A DNA stretch of 64,000 nt from Pseudoroseicyclus tamaricis (GTDB lineage: Bacteria; Pseudomonadota; Alphaproteobacteria; Rhodobacterales; Rhodobacteraceae): contig NZ_JAAFYS010000003.1 of NCBI RefSeq assembly GCF_012070395.1, positions 744,001-808,000 on the forward strand, read 5' to 3'. Below, in pieces: positions 43,279 through 51,162 of the stretch. The translations under genes were made by a program, and so were the position numbers. Positions within the stretch are counted from its first letter, which is position 1. Each line of letters opens with the position of its first letter. A model generated the notes under the pieces. The model had not been told where the DNA came from, made no database searches, and saw only the letters and a list, made by a program, of their open reading frames with translations.

Positions 43279-44259
43279 ATGGTCGAAGTCGCTGACACAG
43301 CGGTGCGCGCGGGCCTCTCCGGCCCGCGCCACCCGGCCGATCCTGCCCGCCGGCGCGAGGCGCGGGCGGGCTATGGCCTCATGTCCCCCGCCCTGCTGCT
43401 CATGGTGGCGGTGCTAGCGCTGCCGCTGGCGGCGCTGATCGTCCTGAGTTTCTGGACGCAGTCGGGCTTCACGCTCGACCGCACCTTCACGCTGGCGAAT
43501 TACTGGCGGCTCATCGCCCCCTCCGACCGGGAGGTGGAGTGGATGGGGCTGACCTTCCGCCTCGCCTACCCGGTGCCGGCGATCCTCATCATCAAGTCGC
43601 TGGTGATGTCGCTGACGGCGACCGTCGCCGTCATCCTCCTCGCCTACCCGATGGCCTATTTCCTCGCCTTCCGGGTGCACCGCAACAAGGCCGCGTGGAT
43701 CATCCTGCTCACCGTCCCGTTCTGGACGAGCTACCTTTTGCGCGTCTTCTCGTGGAAGGTCGTCCTCGGCTACAACGGCGCCATCAACTCCGGCCTCATG
43801 TCGCTGGGGATCATCGACGCGCCCTTGGAGTTCCTCCTCTACAACCCCGCGGCGGTGACGATCACGCTGGCGCACAGCTGGGTCTCCTTCATCGTGCTGC
43901 CCATCTACGTGAGTCTCGAGAAGATCGACCGCTCGATGCTCGAGGCGGCGAGCGACCTCGGCGACAGCAAGTGGAAGCGCTTCCGCCGCATCACCCTGCC
44001 CCTCTCCATGCCCGGCACCATCTCCGCCGCGCTGCTCGTCTTCATCCCCACCGTGGGGGATTACGTGACGCCGGAGCTGGTGGGCGGCCCCGGTGGCACC
44101 ATGATCGGCTCCCTCGTCCAGCAGCTCTTCACCAAGCAGAACAACGCGCCGCTCGGCGCCGCGGTGAGCCTCGTGATGATGCTGATCATCGGGGCGATGG
44201 TGCTGATCTTCCTCACCCTCATCGGCTACTGGCGCATGCGCGCCCGGAGGGCGGCATGA
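43279..44259 (+). CDS. ABC transporter permease, PotB type
   Basis: 326 residues with six main hydrophobic segments and a polar 35-residue N-terminus. The EAA loop EAASDLGDSKWKRFRRITLPLSMPG lies around 220-244, and VPFWTSYLLRVFSWKVVLGYNGAIN is a PotB-typical block. An in-frame ATG at 43381 would remove the polar N-terminus. It overlaps the next permease by ATGA (44256-44259). Confidence 0.91.
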   Translation: MVEVADTAVRAGLSGPRHPADPARRREARAGYGLMSPALLLMVAVLALPLAALIVLSFWTQSGFTLDRTFTLANYWRLIAPSDREVEWMGLTFRLAYPVPAILIIKSLVMSLTATVAVILLAYPMAYFLAFRVHRNKAAWIILLTVPFWTSYLLRVFSWKVVLGYNGAINSGLMSLGIIDAPLEFLLYNPAAVTITLAHSWVSFIVLPIYVSLEKIDRSMLEAASDLGDSKWKRFRRITLPLSMPGTISAALLVFIPTVGDYVTPELVGGPGGTMIGSLVQQLFTKQNNAPLGAAVSLVMMLIIGAMVLIFLTLIGYWRMRARRAA

Positions 44260-45056
44260 CCGGCGGCTGGGGCTTCAAGACCTACGCGATCCTCTTCATC
44301 GCCTTCATCTACGGGCCGGTGCTGATGCTGCCGCTCTTCAGCGTCAACGACAGCAACTTCGCCACCTTCCCGCTCGCCGGCTTCACGCTGCGCCACTACG
44401 CCGACCTGTGGACCCAGCGCCCGATCCTCGAGGCGCTGGGCAACTCGGTGCGCATCGCCGCGGGCGTCTCGGTGCTGGCGACGGTGGTCGCCATGCCGGC
44501 GGCCATCGCCGTCACGCGCTTCCGCTTCGCCGGCAAGGCGCCGGCGCTGGCCTTCATGATGCTGCCGCTCGTCGTGCCCTCCATCGTCATGGCGGTGGCG
44601 CTGCTCGTCATCGTGCTGCGCTTCCTCGGCATCCCGCTGTCGCTGTGGACGGTGGCGGCGGGGCACGTCGTCGTCTGCCTGCCCTTCTGCCTCTCCGTCC
44701 TCGTCTCCCGCCTCGAAGGCTTCGACGCCAGCCTGGAGGAGGCGAGCCGCGATCTGGGCTGCGCGCCGATGCAGACGTTCTGGCGCCTGACCTTCCCGCT
44801 GGCGCTTCCCGGCATCATCTCCTCGCTGCTGCTGGGCTTCATCATCTCGTTCGACGAGTTCGTCATCGCCTTCTTCCTGACGGGGACGGAGAACACCCTG
44901 CCCGTCTATCTCTACAGCCAGCTGCGCTTTCCCAATTCGCTGCCGGGCACGCTGGCGCTCGGCTCGCTGATCCTCATCGCCTCGACCCTGCTCGTGGTGC
45001 TGGCAGAGGTGATCCGCCGCCGCGGCGTGACCTCGGACAACCCCGGAGACATCTGA
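44256..45056 (+). CDS. ABC transporter permease, PotC type
   Basis: 266 residues, six membrane segments. Typical start (FIYGPVLMLPLFSVNDSNFATFPLAGFTLRHYADLW) and EAA loop LEEASRDLGCAPMQTFWRLTFPLALPG. SFDEFVIAFFLTG near the end is a PotC signature. Partner of the PotB-type permease; ends one base before the ATPase gene. Confidence 0.92.
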   Translation: MTGGWGFKTYAILFIAFIYGPVLMLPLFSVNDSNFATFPLAGFTLRHYADLWTQRPILEALGNSVRIAAGVSVLATVVAMPAAIAVTRFRFAGKAPALAFMMLPLVVPSIVMAVALLVIVLRFLGIPLSLWTVAAGHVVVCLPFCLSVLVSRLEGFDASLEEASRDLGCAPMQTFWRLTFPLALPGIISSLLLGFIISFDEFVIAFFLTGTENTLPVYLYSQLRFPNSLPGTLALGSLILIASTLLVVLAEVIRRRGVTSDNPGDI

Positions 45057-45057
45057 C

Positions 45058-46158
45058 ATGACCGCCCGTCCGGCCGAGGCCGCGTCCACCACCACTCCCG
45101 CCCCGCTCCTGCGCATCGAGCGCATCACCAAGAGCTTCGGCAATGTCGACGCGCTGCGGGATATCGACTTCACCATCGGCCGCGGGGAGTTCTTCTCCCT
45201 CCTCGGCGCCTCGGGCTGCGGCAAGACCACGCTGCTGCGCATCCTAGCGGGGATCGAGCAGCCGACGACCGGGCGCCTCGTGATCGACGGGCAGGACATG
45301 GCCGGCGTGCCGGCCAACCGGCGGCCGACCAACATGGTCTTCCAGTCCTACGCCATCTTCCCGCACCTCAACGTCGAGGAGAACATCGGCTACGGGCTGA
45401 AGAACCTGAAGCTCGGCAAGGAGGAGACTGCCCGCCGCATCGAGGAGGCGCTGGCCCTGGTCAAGCTGGACGGCTTCGCCAAGCGCAACTCCCACGCCCT
45501 CTCGGGCGGGCAGCGCCAGCGGGTGGCCCTCGCCCGGGCGCTGGTGATGCGCCCCAAGGTGCTGCTCCTCGACGAGCCGCTCTCGGCGCTCGACAAGAAG
45601 CTGCGCGAAGAGATGCAGCTGGAGCTGCGCGCCATGCAGCGCACGCTCGGCATCACCTTCGTCTTCGTCACCCATGACCAGGAGGAGGCGATGACCCTGT
45701 CGGACCGCATCGCCATCGTCTCCGCCGGCCGCATCCTGCAGATCGGCAGCCCGCAGGATCTCTACGAGCGCCCCGCCGGCCGCGAGGTTGCGGAGTTTCT
45801 CGGCTCGATGAACCTCCTGCCCGTCACCGTCAGCGGCCCCGCCTCGGTCGATGCCGGCCCGCTCGGCCCCCTCTCGGCCCCCGTGAAGGGCCTGCCCGAC
45901 GGCACCCCCGCCCAGCTGGCCCTCCGCCCCGAGCGCCTGTCGCTGGTCGAGGGCGAGGGCCCCGCCGGCAACCGCCTCTCCGGCGCGGTGGCGGAGGCGG
46001 TCTACCTCGGCGACCGCATCCACTACCTCGTCGACATTCCCGGCCTCGCCCGCCCGCTGCGCGTCGTCGCCCCCAACTCCGTCGCCCCCGTGCTTGCTCT
46101 CGGCTCCCCCGTGGCGGTCACCTGGCCCGACGAGGCGGGCCTCGTCCTCGGCGACTGA
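45058..46158 (+). CDS. ABC transporter ATP-binding protein, PotA type
   Basis: 366 residues. Walker A GASGCGKTT (about 51-59), Q-loop MVFQSYAIFPHL, signature LSGGQRQRVALARAL, Walker B VLLLDEPLSALD, switch VFVTHDQEEAM. A TOBE domain follows (LALRPERLSL ... EAVYLGDRIHYLVDI). Completes the polyamine-type importer. Confidence 0.94.
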   Translation: MTARPAEAASTTTPAPLLRIERITKSFGNVDALRDIDFTIGRGEFFSLLGASGCGKTTLLRILAGIEQPTTGRLVIDGQDMAGVPANRRPTNMVFQSYAIFPHLNVEENIGYGLKNLKLGKEETARRIEEALALVKLDGFAKRNSHALSGGQRQRVALARALVMRPKVLLLDEPLSALDKKLREEMQLELRAMQRTLGITFVFVTHDQEEAMTLSDRIAIVSAGRILQIGSPQDLYERPAGREVAEFLGSMNLLPVTVSGPASVDAGPLGPLSAPVKGLPDGTPAQLALRPERLSLVEGEGPAGNRLSGAVAEAVYLGDRIHYLVDIPGLARPLRVVAPNSVAPVLALGSPVAVTWPDEAGLVLGD

Positions 46159-46175
46159 AGGCGGCTTTCCCCAGC

Positions 46176-46200
46176 GGAACTTTTGCTCCCTGCTTCGGTT
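46176..46200 (+). promoter_or_regulatory. Probable EcfG-type promoter upstream of SPW gene
   Basis: GGAAC at 46176-46180, a 16-base spacer, then GGTT at 46197-46200 (consensus CGTT; one mismatch). It lies 24 bases before the ATG of the SPW-family gene, a suitable distance. Confidence 0.5.
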
Positions 46201-46224
46201 GACGGCCAAAGCAGGGAGAGACCC

Positions 46225-46581
46225 ATGATACCCATCCGCGCCCACGCCATCCTCGACTACGTCGTCGGTGTCCTCCTCATCCTCGCGCCCTTCGCCCTCG
46301 GCTTCGCCAACGGCGGCGCGGCGATGTACGTGCCGGTCCTCCTCGGCGCCGCGCTGCTGATCTACAGCGCCCTGACGCGCTACCCCCTGTCGCTGCTCAA
46401 GGCGATCCCCCTCGGCATCCACCTCGGCCTCGACCTCTTCATCGGCATCATCCTCGCCCTGTCGCCGTGGTTCTTCAGCTTCTTCGAGCTGGTCTGGTGG
46501 CCCCACGTCGTGGTCGGCGTCACCGCGATCGTCGTCGTCCTCCTGACGGACCGCAAACCGGTGCGCGACGAGCCGAAGTGA
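46225..46581 (+). CDS. SPW-repeat family small membrane protein
   Basis: 118 residues, four hydrophobic segments. It has two copies of the SPW-type pattern: HAILDYVVGVLLILAPFALGF near the start and IHLGLDLFIGIILALSPWFFSF near residue 70. Function unknown. The ATG at 46225 is preceded by AGGGAGAG; longer frames start inside the promoter. Probably a stress-induced inner-membrane protein, given the upstream EcfG-like promoter. Confidence 0.85.
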   Translation: MIPIRAHAILDYVVGVLLILAPFALGFANGGAAMYVPVLLGAALLIYSALTRYPLSLLKAIPLGIHLGLDLFIGIILALSPWFFSFFELVWWPHVVVGVTAIVVVLLTDRKPVRDEPK

Positions 46582-46639
46582 CCCGGCGGGCCCAGAACGG
46601 CACGTGACACCAAGGGCGTGCGTCCTATACTCCATCGCC

Positions 46640-47371
46640 ATGCCCGCGCCTCCGCGACCACGACGGCTCCCTTCTCGGCTTGCGCGCATGGCGGCGCTGG
46701 CGCTCTGGGCCGTGGCGGTGGCGCTCGTCGTGCTCGGCCTCGTGACCGGCCAGACCGTGATGTGGATCGGCAGCGCCGGCGCCATCGCCCTCGCGCTGCT
46801 CCTGCCCCTCTACACCCGCGTCTCGGGTATCGAGATGCCACCCGGCCTCGCCACCGGGGTGCTCGTCTTCTCGCTCTGCGCCTTCGTCCTCGGCGAACAT
46901 GCCGGCGCCTACACCACCCTCGGCTGGTGGGACATCGTGCTCCACCTCCTCGCCTCGGCGGTGCTCGCCCTCGTCGGCCTCGCGCTCGTCCTGCTCAACA
47001 CCGAGGGCGCCCCGCCCCGCACCGGCCTGTGGATCGGCGCCGTCCTCGGCGTCGGCTTCGCCGCCCTCGTCGGCGGGGCGTGGGAGCTGCTGGAGTTCTC
47101 CATCGACGCCATCTTCGGCACCAACGCCCAGCGCTCCGGCCTGCCGGACACGATGGGCGATGTCCTGACCAACCTCGCCGGCGCCACTTACGGCGCCGTG
47201 GCCGGCCGCCTCGTGCTGCGGCGCGGGCTGCGGCTGCCGCTCTCGGGGCTGCTCGTCGCCTTCTGCGCGCGCAATCCGGTGATCTACGGCGCCTGGCCGG
47301 GCGTACCATTCCAGAAGGCGGGCCGGCAGCCCGCCGCGACGACCGAGGCCCCGCTGATGGAGACGACGTGA
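46640..47371 (+). CDS. Polytopic membrane protein, DUF2238/YjdF-like
   Basis: 243 residues, about six hydrophobic segments. AGAYTTLGWWDIVLHLLASAVLALVGLAL and GGAWELLEFSIDAIFGTNAQRSGLPDTMGDVLTNLAGATYGAVAG are the recognisable region of the YjdF/DUF2238 family. An alternative GTG start lies at 46604. It overlaps idi by GTGA (47368-47371), so it is co-transcribed with the carotenoid genes on this strand; a role there is not evident. Confidence 0.75.
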   Translation: MPAPPRPRRLPSRLARMAALALWAVAVALVVLGLVTGQTVMWIGSAGAIALALLLPLYTRVSGIEMPPGLATGVLVFSLCAFVLGEHAGAYTTLGWWDIVLHLLASAVLALVGLALVLLNTEGAPPRTGLWIGAVLGVGFAALVGGAWELLEFSIDAIFGTNAQRSGLPDTMGDVLTNLAGATYGAVAGRLVLRRGLRLPLSGLLVAFCARNPVIYGAWPGVPFQKAGRQPAATTEAPLMETT

Positions 47372-47883
47372 CACAGATGATCCCCGCATGGCGCGAGGGC
47401 CGGCTGCAACCGGTGGAGAAGCTGCAGGTCCACCGCGAGGGGCTGCGCCACCTCGCCGTCTCCGTCTTCGTCAATCACCGGGAGACGACGCTCATCCAGC
47501 GCCGGGCCGACGGCAAGTACCACACCCCCGGCTGCTGGGCGAACGCCTGCTGCACCCACCCCGCCTGGGGCGAGGCGCCGGAGGATTGCGCCCGCCGCCG
47601 TGTCGGGGAAGAGCTGGGGCTGAAGGTCGGCCCGCTGCGCCACCGCGGGCAGGTCACCTACCGCGCCGATGTCGGCGGCGGGCTCATCGAGCACGAGGTG
47701 GTGGAGATCTTCTCGGCCGAACTGCCCGAGCCCGTCGAGCCCCGCCCCGACCCCGACGAGGTCTCGCAGACCCGCTGGATCACATGGGACGCGCTGGAGG
47801 GGGAGATCGCCGCGGCGCCCGAGCGCTTCGTCCCCTGGCTGCGCATCTACCTCGCCGACCATCGCGCCCTGCTGACCGGATGA
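47368..47883 (+). CDS. idi: Isopentenyl-diphosphate delta-isomerase, type I
   Basis: 171-residue Nudix-fold enzyme interconverting IPP and DMAPP, the precursors of farnesyl diphosphate. Active-site Cys in CWANACCTHP (about residue 62) and Glu in GLIEHEVVEIF. Nudix-like helix APEDCARRRVGEELGL. GTG start at 47368 chosen (GGAG 5 bases upstream); ATG at 47377 is the alternative. It overlaps the aldehyde dehydrogenase gene by ATGA, placing isoprenoid supply in the carotenoid cluster. Confidence 0.93.
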   Translation: MTQMIPAWREGRLQPVEKLQVHREGLRHLAVSVFVNHRETTLIQRRADGKYHTPGCWANACCTHPAWGEAPEDCARRRVGEELGLKVGPLRHRGQVTYRADVGGGLIEHEVVEIFSAELPEPVEPRPDPDEVSQTRWITWDALEGEIAAAPERFVPWLRIYLADHRALLTG

Positions 47884-49241
47884 GCGTGGAGGAGCTGCAG
47901 CGCGCCGCCGAGGCCCTCGGCGGCCACTGGCCCGCCCCCTCCCGCGCCGAGCGGGCCGCCCACCTCTCCGCCCTCGCGCGGGAGGTGAAGGCGGCGGCGG
48001 AGGAGATCGCCACCACGGTCAGCGCCGATTTCGGCCATCGCCCCCGGCCCGAGACGCTGCTGACCGAGGTCGCGATGATCCTGCAGGCCGTGCGCCACGC
48101 GAAGCGCAACCTCCGCCGCTGGATGCGCCCGCTCCGCGCCCCGCTGCCGCCGCACCTCTGGCCCTCGACGGGGCGGGTCTATCGCGAGCCGCTCGGCCTC
48201 GTCGGCATCCACGCGCCGTGGAACTACCCGGTGCAGCTCTCGCTCGCCCCCCTCGTCGCGGCCCTCGCCGGGGGCAACCGGGCGATCCTGCACCCGTCGG
48301 AACATGCGCCCCGCACGGCGGAGTTGTTGAAACGGCTGGTGGAGGCCGCGGTGCCCGGCCGGGCGCGCGTCGTCACCGGCGGGCCGGAGGTGGCGCAGGC
48401 GCTCTCCGCCCTGCCGCTGGACGGGCTGTTCTTCACCGGCTCCACCGCCACCGGCCGTCGCGTGATGGCGGCGGCAGCGGAGAACCTCGTGCCGGTGGTG
48501 CTGGAGCTTGGCGGCAAGTCCCCCGCCCTGATCCTGCCCGAGGTGGATCTCGACGCCGCCGCCCGCTCCATCATGGCCGGCAAGCTGCTCAATGCCGGGC
48601 AGACCTGCATCGCGCCCGATTACGTCCTCGTCCCCCGCCCGATGATGGAGCCGCTGCTGGAGGCGCTCCGCCGGGCCACCGCCGCCCTCTACCCCGACCC
48701 GGCGGGGGAGGATTACGCCACCATCCTGCGAGGGGCCGATCTCGCCCGCCTCACCGCCCTACGCGAGGGCGCCGACGCCCGGCCGCTGATGGCGCAGATG
48801 CCGCCACCCCCCCGCCTCGGCGCCTGGGTCCTCGTCGACCCGCCCGCCGATCACCCGGCCCTGCGGGAGGAGATCTTCGGCCCCGTCCTGCCGCTCGTCC
48901 CCTACGAGGGGGCGGAGGCGGCGCGCGCCTATGTCAACGGCCGCCCCACCCCACTGGCGCTCTACGTCTACGGGCGGGATGTGAGAGCGGCGCGAGCGGA
49001 GGTGGAGGCGATCCGCTCCGGCGGGGCGATGATCAACGAGGCGGTGCAGCACGTCGCCGTGCAGTCGATGCCCTTTGGCGGCGCGGGGGCCTCGGGCCTC
49101 GGGGCCTATCACGGCGACGAGGGCTTCCGCTCGCTGAGCCGGCCGCGCAGCGTCATCGTCTCCCGCCCCTCGCTGGCCCGCATGGTGCGCCCGCCCTACG
49201 GCCAGCGGATGGAGCGGATCCTCGCCTCGCTGATGCGCTAG
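47880..49241 (+). CDS. Aldehyde dehydrogenase, probable carotenoid-aldehyde oxidase (AldH/CrtNc-like)
   Basis: 453 residues, class-3-like aldehyde dehydrogenase. Catalytic Cys in NAGQTCIAPDY and Glu in LELGGKSPALI; FFTGSTATGRRVM is the cofactor-loop block, and HAPWNYPVQLSLAPLVAALAGGN is typical of the hydrophobic-aldehyde branch. In staphyloxanthin synthesis a dehydrogenase of this type oxidises the C30 aldehyde made by CrtP to the carboxylic acid. Assignment to that step is inferred from the cluster. Its TAG stop shares the palindrome CTAG with the stop of the convergent glycosyltransferase. Confidence 0.88.
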   Translation: MSVEELQRAAEALGGHWPAPSRAERAAHLSALAREVKAAAEEIATTVSADFGHRPRPETLLTEVAMILQAVRHAKRNLRRWMRPLRAPLPPHLWPSTGRVYREPLGLVGIHAPWNYPVQLSLAPLVAALAGGNRAILHPSEHAPRTAELLKRLVEAAVPGRARVVTGGPEVAQALSALPLDGLFFTGSTATGRRVMAAAAENLVPVVLELGGKSPALILPEVDLDAAARSIMAGKLLNAGQTCIAPDYVLVPRPMMEPLLEALRRATAALYPDPAGEDYATILRGADLARLTALREGADARPLMAQMPPPPRLGAWVLVDPPADHPALREEIFGPVLPLVPYEGAEAARAYVNGRPTPLALYVYGRDVRAARAEVEAIRSGGAMINEAVQHVAVQSMPFGGAGASGLGAYHGDEGFRSLSRPRSVIVSRPSLARMVRPPYGQRMERILASLMR

Positions 49242-50368
49242 GCGCCGCCGCGGCCGTAGCTGCGCCCCCGCCACTCCGTCTGCCCGCCGCGCCGGGCTGA
49301 GACGAGGGCGGAGAACTGGATGGCGAGCACGACCAGCACCCCGAGCGGATGCAGCAGCACCGACAGCCACGATTGCCGCAGCCGCACCGCCATGGCCGCG
49401 CGGGCGGCATAGACGAGCGCCACGGCCAGCGCCGAGAGCCCCGCCGCCCAGGGCGCGCCCGCGATGAGCGCGGCGAGGAGCGTCAAGATCGGCAGGACGT
49501 GCCCGCCGAAGAGCAGCAGTGTCCAGACGGGCAGCGCCCTTGGCGTCGCCATCCCCTCCGTCGCGTTCTTGGAGAAGCCCCGCCAGATGTCGCCGGGCGT
49601 GTCGTACATCCGGCAGGTGGCCAGCGGGGTGGCGTCGGTCAGGTCCGTGCGCCCGCCCGCCTTCCGGACATTGCGGGGGATCAGCAGCCCGTCATGCATC
49701 CGCCCGCTGAAGGCAGCGTGGCCGCCGGCGGCTTCATAGGCGGCGCGGCGCACCGCCATGAGCTGCCCGCAGCCGGCACCGAAGGACGGCTCCGGCGAGC
49801 GGCGCGCCATCGGCAGCGGCAGGTAGCCGAGCAGCGTCGTGAAGATCTGCGGGATCACCACCTTCTCGGCCAGCGTCCCCGTGATCTGACGGGGGAAGCC
49901 GGAGAGGCAATCGAGCCCCGCCCGCTCCATCTGACCCGCCAGCCGCGCGGCGGCATCGGGCGCGAGGCGCACGTCGGCATCGACAAAGAGCAGGATCGGG
50001 TGGCGCGCCGCCTGCCCCAGCTGCCAGCAGGCATGGGTCTTGCCGATCCAGCCCTCCGGCATCGCGGCCCCGTGGAGCAGCCGCACGCGCGGGTCCGCCC
50101 CGGCGCGGGCCGCCACGATCTCTGCCGTCCCATCGGTCGAGCCGTCGTCAAGCACGACCACCTCGATCTCCACGCCCTGCTGCGCCAGCGCGCCGTCCAG
50201 CGCCGCGCCGATGTTCTCCGCCTCGTCCCGCGCGGGGATGAGGAGGGAGACGGCCGGCAGAGCGCCCTCCGCCCGGGGCGGCGGCTGCAGGGCGGCTAGG
50301 TTGGCGGCGACCATCCCGGCGAAGAGCGCCGCCAGCGCCAGCCCGAGGAGCGTCAGCGCGAGGATCAC
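49238..50368 (-). CDS. CrtQ-like carotenoic-acid glycosyltransferase (family 2)
   Basis: 376 residues, same length class as Staphylococcus CrtQ. An N-terminal membrane helix (about 1-25) precedes a GT-A domain with SLLIPARDEAENIGAAL, VVLDDGSTDGTAEIV, GKTHACWQLG and metal-binding FVDADVRL. Two to three C-terminal helices lead to the ending QTEWRGRSYGRGG, close to CrtQ's VEWKGRQY. Likely attaches glucose to the carotenoic acid. GTG start at 50368 overlaps the acyltransferase stop (GTGA). Confidence 0.86.
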   Translation of the reverse strand: MILALTLLGLALAALFAGMVAANLAALQPPPRAEGALPAVSLLIPARDEAENIGAALDGALAQQGVEIEVVVLDDGSTDGTAEIVAARAGADPRVRLLHGAAMPEGWIGKTHACWQLGQAARHPILLFVDADVRLAPDAAARLAGQMERAGLDCLSGFPRQITGTLAEKVVIPQIFTTLLGYLPLPMARRSPEPSFGAGCGQLMAVRRAAYEAAGGHAAFSGRMHDGLLIPRNVRKAGGRTDLTDATPLATCRMYDTPGDIWRGFSKNATEGMATPRALPVWTLLLFGGHVLPILTLLAALIAGAPWAAGLSALAVALVYAARAAMAVRLRQSWLSVLLHPLGVLVVLAIQFSALVSARRGGQTEWRGRSYGRGGA

Positions 50369-51162
50369 CGCTCCGCCTCCGGCGCATGATCCGGCGAATA
50401 CCGCTCGCCCTTCAGCGCCGCCCGCCCCCGCTGCCAGAGCCCGTAGACGCCGCCGGTGCCCCTCGCCCCTCCGATGAGCGTCTCGAACGGCGCCGCGTCG
50501 CGCGCCATCGCCAGCTCGGCGAGCGCGTCCGCCGTCTCCGTCAGCGCCGCCTCCATGCGGGGGGCGAGGGCGGCGGGGCGCTCTCCAGGGGCGGCCTCGA
50601 CGGGGGCGCCGAAGCGGACCAGCGCCTCGGGCTTCTTCTCCGACCAGAACGGATACTCGATGGCCATCGGCACCGCGATCAACCCCGGCGCCCGCGCCAC
50701 CAGATGTGCCGCGCCGGGGCGAAGGGCCAGCGGCCGGGCGCGCGGGTCGGCGAAGCGCCCCTGCGCGGTGATCCAGAGCACGCGGTCGGGCTTCGCGACG
50801 ATCCCCCTTGCCTGCCGGAGGAACTCCGCCGCGCCGCGCCGGCTGTCCTGCGCCACGCCGAAGAGGCCGATCCGGGCCATGAAGGGGTAGCGCTCCAGCA
50901 TCGCCCCGTCGATCGGGCCAAAGCCGATGCGGCCGGGGAAGAGCGCGCCCTGCAGCGCGATGAACAGCGCCGGGTCCCACCACGAGGGGTGGTTGGCGTA
51001 GATCATCACCGGCCGCCCCTCCGGCAGCTCCGGCAGGCCGGGCCGGGCGAGCCGCACCGCGCGGAAGTTGCCTGCCAGCTGCCGCCTCATCACCCGCATG
51101 AAGAAGCGCACGGCGACCTCGGAGCGCAGCGCCTCGGGGCCGGCGTTACTCCGCGGCGACAT
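50365..51162 (-). CDS. PlsC-type acyltransferase, probable carotenoid-glycoside acyltransferase
   Basis: 265 residues. The 1-acylglycerol-phosphate acyltransferase motif NHPSWWDP (HX4D) is near residue 58, with IDGAMLERYPFMARIG, a substrate-site block, following. It would add the fatty-acyl group to the carotenoid glycoside, the last step of staphyloxanthin-like synthesis, but it is not homologous in size to Staphylococcus CrtO (165 residues). ATG at 51162 overlaps crtP by 17 bases; an ATG at 51189 is possible. Confidence 0.8.
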   Translation of the reverse strand: MSPRSNAGPEALRSEVAVRFFMRVMRRQLAGNFRAVRLARPGLPELPEGRPVMIYANHPSWWDPALFIALQGALFPGRIGFGPIDGAMLERYPFMARIGLFGVAQDSRRGAAEFLRQARGIVAKPDRVLWITAQGRFADPRARPLALRPGAAHLVARAPGLIAVPMAIEYPFWSEKKPEALVRFGAPVEAAPGERPAALAPRMEAALTETADALAELAMARDAAPFETLIGGARGTGGVYGLWQRGRAALKGERYSPDHAPEAER

